From JBBRHQ01 sp963720735 (GTDB taxonomy: Bacteria; Actinomycetota; Thermoleophilia; Solirubrobacterales; 70-9): a DNA stretch of 64,000 nt. Under the pieces are notes generated by a model that was not told the origin of the DNA, did not search any database, and worked only from the letters and a program-made list of their open reading frames with translations. How positions within the stretch are numbered: the first letter of the stretch is position 1; every line of letters starts with the position of its first letter. This document shows positions 39,307-50,988 of the stretch, one piece after another. Position numbers and translations under genes: made by a program. Location of the stretch: positions 186,001 to 250,000 of the forward strand of contig CAVRGL010000008.1 in assembly GCA_963720735.1 (NCBI GenBank), given 5' to 3'.

Positions 39307-40570
39307 GGAGGTGATCTGCGCGCTTATCCCCCGCTTCAGCCTGATCGCCGCCTGCGGAGATCGTCGCGAGCTGCTGCGCCGGCCGGCCGCCCTCGCACCC
39401 GAGCCCGGCGCCAAGGGGACGGTGGGCGAGGTCTCCGGTACGGCGGAGGCCCATGGAGTGCGCGCCGGGATGCCCCTGGGAGAGGCGCTCTCGCGCTGCC
39501 CGGCGCTCTGCCTGGTGCCGCCCGACCCCGGCGCTGCGGCGGAGACCTGGGAGGGGGCGCTGCGGCGGCTGGAGGGGATCGGCGCCGGGGTCGAGTCCGA
39601 GCGTCCCGGAGAGGCGTTCCTGCGCGCCGACGGGCTGCGGGGGATCCACCGCGACCTACGGGGGACCCTCGCTGCGACCCGGCGGGCGGTGGCGATGCCG
39701 GCCAGGGTCGCGGCGGCACCGACCCGTTTCGCCGCCTACGCCGCGGCGCTCACCGCCCCCCGGCGACGGCGACCCAGGGCGGCCGGGCTCTCGCCCGCCG
39801 CCGCCGGCGGGCGAGAGCCGATCGTCACCGCCGAGGGGCTTCGCCGCTTCCTCTCCCCCCTTCCGGTCTCGATCCTCGCCGGCCGGCTGGGGGGCGACGA
39901 GCTCGCCTCCCGGCGGCTGATCGAGGCGCTCGAGCGGCTTGGCATTGCCGACCTCGGGGCCCTCGCAGGGCTGCCGATAGACGACGTGGCCGACCGCTTC
40001 GGGAAGCTCGGCCTGCGGGCCCGGGCGCTCGCCGGCGGGCTTGACGACCCGCCCCGGCCGCGCGGGCGCCATGCGGAGCTGACCGAGGTGCTGGAGCTGC
40101 CGGAGGTGGCCGCGGGAGAGCAGCTCGAGCGCGTCCTCGGCCTGCTGGTGGACAGGCTGCTCGCCTCCCCCCGGCGCGGGTCGAGGACGGTGCGCTCGCT
40201 GCGCCTCGGGGCGCTGCTCAGCGGCGGTGGAAGCTGGAGCGCGGGACTGGCCCTGCGCCGCCCCAGCGCCTCCCCCGAGGTGCTGCGGCTGGCGCTGTCC
40301 CCGAAGCTCGCCGCTCTGCCCGGCCCGGCGGCATCACTGACCCTGAGCGCCCCGGCGCTCGGGCCGCCGGCCGCCGCCCAGCTGGAGCTCCCCGCGGGGG
40401 CGCTTGGCCGGGAGGGAGAGCTGCGCCGGCGGCGGCTCGGCGAAGCCGTCCGGCAGGTGCGGGCCGCGGCGGGCGCCGGGGCGCTGTTGCGGGTGCTCGA
40501 GGTGGACGGCGCCTCCAGGGTGCCTGAGCGCCGGACGGTGCTCACTCCCTTCCCGGACTCGGGACGATGA
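39305..40570 (+). CDS. imuB: ImuB-like Y-family polymerase homolog (SOS mutagenesis)
   Basis: 421 aa. It has the Y-family fold but looks catalytically inactive: the first acidic motif is replaced by ICALIPRFSLIAACG and the DE motif by RPGEAFLRADG. The helix-hairpin-helix region is LGIADLGALAGLPIDDVADRFG, followed by a little-finger-like domain. ImuB is known to bridge the beta clamp and DnaE2 during damage-induced mutagenesis. It starts at ATG 39305 directly after the LexA box, with no SD, so the mRNA has a very short or no leader. No imuA or imuA' gene is adjacent. Confidence 0.87.
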   Translation: MEVICALIPRFSLIAACGDRRELLRRPAALAPEPGAKGTVGEVSGTAEAHGVRAGMPLGEALSRCPALCLVPPDPGAAAETWEGALRRLEGIGAGVESERPGEAFLRADGLRGIHRDLRGTLAATRRAVAMPARVAAAPTRFAAYAAALTAPRRRRPRAAGLSPAAAGGREPIVTAEGLRRFLSPLPVSILAGRLGGDELASRRLIEALERLGIADLGALAGLPIDDVADRFGKLGLRARALAGGLDDPPRPRGRHAELTEVLELPEVAAGEQLERVLGLLVDRLLASPRRGSRTVRSLRLGALLSGGGSWSAGLALRRPSASPEVLRLALSPKLAALPGPAASLTLSAPALGPPAAAQLELPAGALGREGELRRRRLGEAVRQVRAAAGAGALLRVLEVDGASRVPERRTVLTPFPDSGR

Positions 40571-40815
40571 GGGCACCGGCGCGGCGGTTGTACGAGCCGA
40601 AGCGGGTGCCGGTGCGCGCCGGGGGCGACGGCGTCCCGGTCGAGGTCGGCAACGCCGCGGTCCGCGCGGTGCGCGAGGAGTGGGTCGTCGAGGACCGCTG
40701 GTGGACACCGCGGCCGCTGCGCCGCCACTACTTCGAGCTGATCCTCGCCGGCGGCCGCGACACGGTGGTCTTCCGCTCCGCGCCGAGCGGACGCTGGTAC
40801 CTGCAGCGGGCCTGA
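40567..40815 (+). CDS. DUF6504-type protein of the imuB-dnaE2 cassette
   Basis: 82 aa, basic and Trp-rich, with VREEWVVEDRWWTPRPLRRH and HYFELILAGGRDTVVFRS. This small family sits between imuB and dnaE2 in many actinobacteria; its role is not known to me. ATG 40567 overlaps the imuB stop (ATGA) and its own stop overlaps dnaE2 (TGATG), so all three are coupled and SOS-regulated together. A binding function for the mutasome is inference from position. Confidence 0.8.
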   Translation: MRAPARRLYEPKRVPVRAGGDGVPVEVGNAAVRAVREEWVVEDRWWTPRPLRRHYFELILAGGRDTVVFRSAPSGRWYLQRA

Positions 40816-43800
40816 TGGCCGGCTTCCCCTCCCCCCCGCTGGTCACCGAGCCGGCGCCCTCGCTGCGACCCGCCCGGGAGGCCCGGCGTCCCCGCCCCGA
40901 GGCGAAGGCTCCCTACGTCGAGCTGCACTGCCACTCCGCCTTCTCCTTCCTCGACGGGGCGTCGACCCCGGCGGAGCTCGCCGCCGCCGCCGCCGGGCTC
41001 GGGTACCCGGCGCTGGCGCTGACCGACCACGATGGGCTCTGGGGGTCGATGGAGTTCGCCCACGCCTGCGACGCCCTCGGCCTGCGCCCGATCACCGGTG
41101 CCGAGCTGACCGTGGCCCTTCCCGGGGCCGGCGACGCCCACCTGACCCTGCTGGTCGAGAGCGCGACCGGCTATCGCAATCTATGCCGGCTGCTGACCGA
41201 GGCGCACTCCCGCACCCGCGAGGGATCGCAGCGGACCGCCGGGCAGCCGCGGGTCCCCCTCGATCGGGTCGGAGAGCTCGCGGGCGGGCTCGTCTGCCTC
41301 TCGGGATGCGCCGGGGAGGGAGCCGTCGCCGGGAGCTGGGAGCGGGGCCGGCCGGGCCGCTCGGAGGGACTGGCGCGAGGCCTGCTGGAGAGCTTCGGCC
41401 GCGACCGCTTCCGGATCGAGCTGCAGCGGCCCTACTGGCGCCGCGACAGGGCCCGCAACCGCTGGCTCGCGGGCCTCGCGGAGCGGCTGCGGGTGCCGGC
41501 GATCGCCACCGGGAACGTCCACTCCCACGGGCGCTCCCGCGCCCGGCTCCAGGACGCGCTGGTCTCGGTGCGGCTGGGGTTGACCCTGGAGGGCTCCGAG
41601 GCCGCCCGCAGGGGCAACTCGAGCTCGGCGATGGCGTCCCCGCAGGCGATGGCGGCGCGGTTCGCCGAGCACCCCGCGGCGGTCGCCGAGACGGTGCGCC
41701 TGGCGGAGCGCCTGCGCTTCGATCTCACCCGCGAGCTCGGCTACGGCTATCCCGGGGCCGAGGACCCCGAGGCCGACGGGAGGCTGGCGACCCTCTGCCG
41801 GGGGCTGATCGAGAGCCGCTACGCCGGCTCCCCGGACCGCCCGGAGGCCGAGCGCCGCCTCGAGCAGGAGCTGGCGATCATCCGCGGTCTCGGGCTCTCC
41901 GGCTTCTTCCTCCTGCATCGCGACCTGCTGGAGCTGGCCAGGGAGGTCGCGATCGAGGTCCGGGGGCCGGGGTCGGCCCGCGCGGTGCTCCCCCCGGGAA
42001 GGGGCCGCGGCTCGAGCGTCAGCTCGATCGTCTGCTACCTGACCGGGCTCTCCCACGTCGACCCGGTCAGGGCGGGCCTGTTCACCGGCCGCTTCCTCAA
42101 CGAGGAGGTCACGTCGGTGCCCGACATCGACCTCGACTTCCCCCGCGACATCCGCGAGAAGCTGATCCCGCGGGTCCACGAGCGCTACGGGGCCGACCGC
42201 TCGGCCCTGGTCGCCGCCTTCCCCACCTACCGCTCGCGGGGGGCGGTGCGCGACCTCGGCAAGGCGCTGGGCCTGCCGGCGGGAGAGATCGAGCGGGCGG
42301 CGCGGGTCGTCGACTTTCACGGCGGCCCGGAGGAGGTCGAGCGCGACATCGCCTCCGCCCTGGGAGAGCGCCGGGCGCGCACCCTTCGCTGGCGGCGCCT
42401 GGTCGAGCTCTGCGGCGAGGCGATGGGCCTTCCCCGTCATCCCTCCCAGCACCCGGGCGGGATGGTGATCTCGACCCGGCCGCTGGTCGAGATCTGCCCG
42501 GTGGTGCCGGCGGCGATGGAAGGACGCCAGATCGTCCAGTGGGACAAGGACTCCTGCGCCGACGCCGGCTTTCTGAAGATCGACCTGCTGGGACTGGGGA
42601 TGCTCTCGGCGGTCGAGCGCTGCATCGAGGAGATCGGCCGCGCTCGGGGTGAGCGGCTGGACCTCTCGCGGATACCGCTCGACGACGAGCAGACCTTCAC
42701 CTCGATCCGCCGCGCCGAGACCACCGGCGTCTTCCAGATCGAGAGCCGCGCCCAGATGCAGATGCTCCCCCGCACCCTCCCCGAGGACCTCGACGATCTC
42801 ACCGTGCAGGTGGCGCTGGTGCGGCCGGGGCCGATCCAGGGCGGCGCCATCCATCCCTACATCGAGCGGCGGCGGCTGCTGCGCGAGGATCCCTCCTACG
42901 AGATCCCCTATGACCACCCCTCGCTGGAGCCGGTCCTGGCCGAGACGCTCGGAGCGATCGTCTTCCAGGAGCAGGTGATCGAGGTCGCGATGGCTCTCGC
43001 CGGCTTCAGCTCCGGGGAGGCCGAGGGGCTGCGCCGGGCGATGAGCCGCAAGCGCTCGGAGGCCGCCCTGCGCGCCTACCGCGACCGCTTCATCGGCGGC
43101 GCGGTCGGGCGCGGCGTGTCGAGACCGATCGCGGAGAAGGTCTTCCGCCAGATCCAGGGGTTCTCCGGGTTCGGCTTTCCCAAGGCCCACTCCGTCGCCT
43201 TCGGCCTGCTGGCCTACCAGTCGGCCTGGCTGCGGGTCCATTACGGCCCGGAGTTCCTCTCCTCGCTGCTCAACGAGCAGCCGATGGGCTTCTACCCTCC
43301 CGACGCGCTGGTCCACGAGGCCCAGCGGCGCGGCATCCCGGTCCTGCCCGCCGACGTCAACCGCAGCGACGTCCTCTGCCGGGCGGAGGTGGTCGGGGGC
43401 GCTCACCCGCCCTCTCCCACGCCGATCGGCGTCCGCATAGGGCTCGGATACGTCAAGGGGGTCCGGGAGGAGGAGATGCAGACGCTGGTCGGGGAGCGCG
43501 AGGAGCGGGGCTCCTACGCGGGGATCGCCGATCTCGCCTCCCGCTCCGGGGCCTCGCGGGACGGGCTCGAGAGGCTCGCCTGGGCGGGGGCGATGGACTC
43601 GATCGCCGCAGCGGACCCGAAGCAGCAGGGCACCAGCCGCCGCGGCGCCTACTGGCGGCTCGGCACGCTCGCCGGGAGCGCCGCGACCGGCGTGGGAACC
43701 CAGCTGGCGCTGCCGCTGGAGCCGCCGCGGGAGCCGGAGCTGCCGGAGATCGGCCCCTGGGAGAGGGTCGTCGCGGACTACGGGTCGACCGGGATGACCC

Positions 43801-44255
43801 TCGGCGATCACCCCGTGGGGCTGCTGCGATCCGAGCTCCCCGGTGTCGCCCTCAGCTCCGACCTGGAACGGCTCGGCGACGGGCTGGAGGTCGAGGTGGC
43901 GGGGATGGTCGTCGCCCGTCAGCGCCCGGCGACGGCGAGGGGGGTCTGCTTCGTCCTGCTCGAGGACGAGCGCGGGACGATCAACCTGGTGGTCCCGCCC
44001 CCGGTCTTCGAGCGTTTCAGGGGAATCGTCCGCACCGCGCCGCTGCTCCGCGCCGCAGGCCGCCTCGAGCGCCGCCAGGGCGCGACGAACGTGGTCGTCT
44101 CCCGGATGGCCGTTCTCGAGCGGCCCGACCTGCCACCGGCGGAGGTCCGCTCGATCGAGCCCCCGCCGGGGCGCGAGACGGGGCGCGAGGCGGCGGTCGC
44201 CGAGCTGCGCGCCGTCGCTCCCGCCGCGCACAGCTTCGGCCGCCGCGGCCGCTGA
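40815..44255 (+). CDS. dnaE2: error-prone DNA polymerase III alpha subunit
   Basis: 1146 aa C-family polymerase for translesion synthesis. Domains: PHP at about 35-260 (YVELHCHSAFSFLDGAS), palm with catalytic acids in VPDIDLDFPRDIREKL, fingers with PDELxxRQ-like and FGFPKAHSVAFGLLAY segments, and a C-terminal OB fold (VEVAGMVVARQRPATARGV). It lacks the tau-binding C-terminus of DnaE1. Start ATG 40815 overlaps the DUF6504 stop. Expression should follow the LexA box at 39287. Confidence 0.95.
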   Translation: MAGFPSPPLVTEPAPSLRPAREARRPRPEAKAPYVELHCHSAFSFLDGASTPAELAAAAAGLGYPALALTDHDGLWGSMEFAHACDALGLRPITGAELTVALPGAGDAHLTLLVESATGYRNLCRLLTEAHSRTREGSQRTAGQPRVPLDRVGELAGGLVCLSGCAGEGAVAGSWERGRPGRSEGLARGLLESFGRDRFRIELQRPYWRRDRARNRWLAGLAERLRVPAIATGNVHSHGRSRARLQDALVSVRLGLTLEGSEAARRGNSSSAMASPQAMAARFAEHPAAVAETVRLAERLRFDLTRELGYGYPGAEDPEADGRLATLCRGLIESRYAGSPDRPEAERRLEQELAIIRGLGLSGFFLLHRDLLELAREVAIEVRGPGSARAVLPPGRGRGSSVSSIVCYLTGLSHVDPVRAGLFTGRFLNEEVTSVPDIDLDFPRDIREKLIPRVHERYGADRSALVAAFPTYRSRGAVRDLGKALGLPAGEIERAARVVDFHGGPEEVERDIASALGERRARTLRWRRLVELCGEAMGLPRHPSQHPGGMVISTRPLVEICPVVPAAMEGRQIVQWDKDSCADAGFLKIDLLGLGMLSAVERCIEEIGRARGERLDLSRIPLDDEQTFTSIRRAETTGVFQIESRAQMQMLPRTLPEDLDDLTVQVALVRPGPIQGGAIHPYIERRRLLREDPSYEIPYDHPSLEPVLAETLGAIVFQEQVIEVAMALAGFSSGEAEGLRRAMSRKRSEAALRAYRDRFIGGAVGRGVSRPIAEKVFRQIQGFSGFGFPKAHSVAFGLLAYQSAWLRVHYGPEFLSSLLNEQPMGFYPPDALVHEAQRRGIPVLPADVNRSDVLCRAEVVGGAHPPSPTPIGVRIGLGYVKGVREEEMQTLVGEREERGSYAGIADLASRSGASRDGLERLAWAGAMDSIAAADPKQQGTSRRGAYWRLGTLAGSAATGVGTQLALPLEPPREPELPEIGPWERVVADYGSTGMTLGDHPVGLLRSELPGVALSSDLERLGDGLEVEVAGMVVARQRPATARGVCFVLLEDERGTINLVVPPPVFERFRGIVRTAPLLRAAGRLERRQGATNVVVSRMAVLERPDLPPAEVRSIEPPPGRETGREAAVAELRAVAPAAHSFGRRGR

Positions 44256-44311
44256 GGAGGGATGCAAGAATCGCTGCAGGAACGCAGCAGCGTCCGATGT
44301 CCCCCTTACCT

Positions 44312-44327
44312 TCGAACTCATGTTCGA
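44312..44327. promoter_or_regulatory. second LexA (SOS) box, downstream of dnaE2
   Basis: TCGAAC-TCAT-GTTCGA is a perfect dyad with 6-bp half-sites and the same CGAAC-N4-GTTCG core as the imuB box. It lies 57 nt after the dnaE2 stop. TACCTT at 44307-44312 fits a -10 box whose start of transcription would fall on ATG 44320, inside the operator. Confidence 0.8.
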
Positions 44328-44535
44328 CTCAAGAAAGAAAAGGAATCTGAGCGCCCGGCTCGCAGACGCGATCGATCTGGTGATCGACTTCTCCACCCTG
44401 GGCGAGTACGGCCTAGAGCCGGTTGACCAAACTGCGGCGCCGGTGTGCGGCGCCCGTCGGCGGCGCTCTCGTCAGGCCTCAGGCATCGGCTTCGCCGCGA
44501 TCGATCGCGGCGATCATCTCCCTGCCCGCCTCTAG
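44320..44535 (+). CDS. possible SOS-controlled small protein, unknown
   Basis: 71 aa, unrecognised. The ATG lies inside the LexA box and 7 nt after a TAnnnT box, which would give a leaderless SOS transcript. Residues 2-9 are basic (FDSRKKRN), then a helix-like stretch SARLADAIDLVIDFSTLGEY. Codons 10-37 show the high GC3 of real genes here. After about residue 40 the reading passes through a hairpin (44436-44454) and overlaps the end of the M28 peptidase gene, so the true protein may be shorter or the ORF spurious. A competing ORF from ATG 44262 behind a GGAGG is in another frame and looks less protein-like. Confidence 0.4.
   Translation: MFDSRKKRNLSARLADAIDLVIDFSTLGEYGLEPVDQTAAPVCGARRRRSRQASGIGFAAIDRGDHLPARL
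44436..44454. terminator. GC-rich hairpin, possible terminator
   Basis: GGCGCC-GGTGTGC-GGCGCC, a 6-bp stem with 7-nt loop, lies 24 nt beyond the M28 peptidase stop on the minus strand. There is no T-tract. The loop resembles that of hairpin 1 in the family-1 elements, but the spacer and hairpin 2 are missing. Confidence 0.4.
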
Positions 44536-45651
44536 CGCCCTGGCCAGCACCTCGACGTCGATCCGCTCGGCGGTGTCGGTCGGCGAGTGGTAGTTGGGGA
44601 TCGAGCCGTTCTGCACCGACAGCGTGATCGCCCGGCCACCCCGGGCGAGGATCGGGGTCGAGTCATAGGGAAGGCCGGAGCTGCGCTCGGTACCGGAGAG
44701 GGCGAGATCAGGCCGTGACTCCGAGACCCTCTCCGCGACGGCTCGAAGGCCGGGGTCCGACTCCCAGCGCCGCAGCGCCCCGCCCTCGCGGCGCAGATGG
44801 TGAAGCGCCGCCGGCGCTGCGACGCCGTCGAAGTTGAGGAACAGCCAGCCCGAGGTGTCGTGGGCGTCGAGGAAGGCGCGCGAGCCGATCACATTTGCCT
44901 CCTCGCTTCCGGTGATCAACAGCACCAGGCGCGTCTCGCGAAGCGGTCTCGCGGCGCACTCGGCGGCGAGCACCGCGGTCGCGGCCGCTCCGGATGCGTT
45001 GTCGTTGGCGCCGGCGACGTCGACGCCGCGGATCTCCCGCTCCGCCAGCAGCCCTCCGGCTGTCGCCAGCAGGACGCGGGCGGCGCGGGAGAGGGCACGG
45101 CCGGCCGGCGAGCGGGAAAGCAGCGGCTCGGCCCCGCAGGCGGCGAGGGCCAGTCCGAACGCCGCCGAGACGCCGCCGAGGTGGGGGGTCACCCGCGGAT
45201 TGAAGATCAGGCCGCTGCGCGAGGAGTCGATGTGGGAGACCAGGCAGAGGGTCCGCCTGGGCTCACCGGCCGGCTCGACCTCGGCGACCAGGTTCTGGCT
45301 GGTGCGCCGGGCGAACAGCGCCCCGGGCGAGACTGCCCGGAACTCGCCTTCCAGGGCGGCGCCGAGCGCCGCCGAGACGGAGAGCAGCGAGCGCAGCACC
45401 CGGTGGCGGCGGGGCAGGGCGCCGGCCGCAAGCGCCAGCCCGATCAGCAGGCCGTAGGGCTTGGCAAAGGTCTCATAGGAGCGAAAGGCCTCGAGCCGCG
45501 CCGCGACCCCGTGCTCCTGGAGGCGCGCCCGCATCGCCAAAGCCGCCGAGAGCTCCTCGTAGGAGCAGGGGCGCCTAGGGACGGCGGAGATCTCCTCGAT
45601 CATCTCGACCGTCTCGGCCGGGCCCGCCCTGTGCGAAGGCGTGGCGCTCAC
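44479..45651 (-). CDS. M28-family zinc aminopeptidase-like protein
   Basis: 390 aa. M28 ligands are in order: His and Asp in LVSHIDSSRSG, bridging Asp in GANDNASGAAA, catalytic Glu pair in LLITGSEEANVIGSR, Asp in LFLNFDG, and final His in IPNYHSPTDT. A hydrophobic stretch at about 70-105 (KPYGLLIGLALAAGALP and the following segment) and another near 155-195 are inserted in the fold, so the protein is probably membrane-bound. There is no signal peptide. It starts at GTG 45651 six nt after a TATGAT box. The substrate is not predictable. Confidence 0.87.
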   Translation of the reverse strand: MSATPSHRAGPAETVEMIEEISAVPRRPCSYEELSAALAMRARLQEHGVAARLEAFRSYETFAKPYGLLIGLALAAGALPRRHRVLRSLLSVSAALGAALEGEFRAVSPGALFARRTSQNLVAEVEPAGEPRRTLCLVSHIDSSRSGLIFNPRVTPHLGGVSAAFGLALAACGAEPLLSRSPAGRALSRAARVLLATAGGLLAEREIRGVDVAGANDNASGAAATAVLAAECAARPLRETRLVLLITGSEEANVIGSRAFLDAHDTSGWLFLNFDGVAAPAALHHLRREGGALRRWESDPGLRAVAERVSESRPDLALSGTERSSGLPYDSTPILARGGRAITLSVQNGSIPNYHSPTDTAERIDVEVLARALEAGREMIAAIDRGEADA

Positions 45652-45657
45652 TCGGCG

Positions 45658-45663
45658 ATCATA
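45658..45663 (-). promoter_or_regulatory. putative leaderless promoter of the M28 peptidase
   Basis: On the minus strand TATGAT ends 6 nt before GTG 45651, and TTTGGG lies 16 bp further upstream as a weak -35. Transcription should start on the GTG itself. Confidence 0.45.
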
Positions 45664-45688
45664 TGGTCATCACTGCGCGCCCAAACCA

Positions 45689-45716
45689 GAAAGGGCCGCC
45701 CGAGGGCGGCCCTTTC
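45689..45716 (-). terminator. rRNA operon terminator
   Basis: A perfect 13-bp stem (GAAAGGGCCGCCC and its complement) with a 2-nt centre lies 8 nt beyond the 5S gene. On the minus strand the stem's AT-rich end gives a U-containing 3' side (CCCTTTC) followed by TGGTTTGG. This is a strong intrinsic-type terminator and may act in both directions. Confidence 0.8.
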
Positions 45717-45723
45717 AATCAAG

Positions 45724-45840
45724 AACCGGCGGCGACCTACTCTCCCAGGGGGTTGCCCCCCAAGTACCATCGGCGCGGAGAGGCTTAACTGCTCTGTTCG
45801 GAATGGGAAGAGGTGTTTCCCTCTCGCTGTGCACCACCGG
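45724..45840 (-). rRNA. rrf: 5S ribosomal RNA
   Basis: About 117 nt. The minus strand starts CCGGTGGTGC and contains the conserved loop segments CCCATTCCGAAC and GGTACTTGGGGGG, ending in GTCGCCGCCGGTT, which pairs with the 5' end. It is last in the 16S-23S-5S operon. Ends are estimated from the terminal helix. Confidence 0.95.
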
Positions 45841-45857
45841 AGATTTGCGAAACCGGG

Positions 45858-45900
45858 CCCCGGTGGAGCTTGAAAACTGCCCAAGGCCATGGGTAATGAA
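45858..45900 (-). other. 3' strand of the 23S processing stem
   Basis: This spacer segment is complementary to 48945-48986 upstream of 23S (TTCATTACCCAT, GGCC, CAGTTTTCAAG and CCACCG all pair), so the precursor forms a stem of about 40 nt around 23S, the normal RNase III substrate. Confidence 0.75.
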
Positions 45901-45905
45901 GTAAA

Positions 45906-48907
<3,002 letters not shown>

Positions 48908-48944
48908 GGTGAGCGGCCTTTGCGTACGAATACGCGAAGGCCGA

Positions 48945-48986
48945 TTCATTACCCATATTGGCCTTGTGCAGTTTTCAAGGTCCACC
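48945..48986 (-). other. 5' strand of the 23S processing stem in the 16S-23S spacer
   Basis: It pairs with 45858-45900. It contains the box CTTGAAAACTGC. The whole 16S-23S spacer (48908-49092, about 185 nt) has no tRNA gene. Confidence 0.75.
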
Positions 48987-49015
48987 GAGGCGCACGCGGC
49001 GGAGTGCTTCCGCCG

Positions 49016-49040
49016 GCGGTCTCTCAAAACTGAGCAGCGT
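49016..49040 (-). other. 3' strand of the 16S processing stem
   Basis: It is complementary to the leader segment 50857-50881 over 25 nt with two mismatches, so the precursor closes a stem around 16S. Confidence 0.75.
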
Positions 49041-49092
49041 TTCCGGCGGCACTCGGCCGCCGGTGAGCCCGGTCGACGTTCTAGGTCTCCCT

Positions 49093-50638
<1,546 letters not shown>

Positions 50639-50856
50639 AAAGTGACTCGAGGTATCAGCGCCGCGCCGAAGCGCGGCTGCCGGCCCCGAGGGGCCGGTTC
50701 CTCAGTCTCAGAGAGTTGCCATGCCTGGCTGGCCGCCGGGTACACAATCCTTGGCGACCGGCATGACAGGGTAAATCAAATCCGACCGGGCACGCCTAAG
50801 CGGGCCGGGCGGATCGGGCTCAAACATACCCGCAGGCCGGTAGCCCGCGGGTCTGC

Positions 50857-50881
50857 ACGCTGCTCAGTTTTCAAAGACCGC
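50857..50881 (-). promoter_or_regulatory. rRNA leader: boxA-like antitermination site and 5' strand of the 16S stem
   Basis: The minus strand reads GGTCTTTGAAAACTGAGCAG, close to the Bacillus-type boxA (TCTTTGAAAACT). The same 25 nt pair with 49016-49040. The rest of the leader, 50640-50948, has an inverted repeat near 50660-50700 (GCCGGCCCC with GGGGCCGGTTC) but no gene. Confidence 0.6.
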
Positions 50882-50954
50882 TGACGCCTTCGCGGCGGGA
50901 CTCGCCGCTGCTGACGCTCGAGGCAACACGCTGCCTGCCCCAGAGGGACCGAGG

Positions 50955-50983
50955 AGTATAGCGCCGCCGGCGTCGCCAGGCAA
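50955..50983 (-). promoter_or_regulatory. rRNA operon promoter
   Basis: The minus strand has TTGCCT (50978-50983), a 17-bp spacer and TATACT (50955-50960), the best promoter in the window. Predicted start near 50948 gives a leader of about 310 nt. It lies directly beyond the tyrS stop. Confidence 0.8.
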
Positions 50984-50988
50984 GGCGC

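Noticed and set aside
41181..44396. A 1071-codon minus-strand reading frame opposite dnaE2
   Set aside because: It is the antisense shadow of a high-GC gene. Its translation is Arg/Asp/Gly-rich without motifs, whereas the plus strand gives a complete DnaE2.
48908..49092. tRNA-Ile or tRNA-Ala in the 16S-23S spacer
   Set aside because: No cloverleaf, TTCGA loop or CCA-end pattern is present; the sequence is explained by the processing stems.
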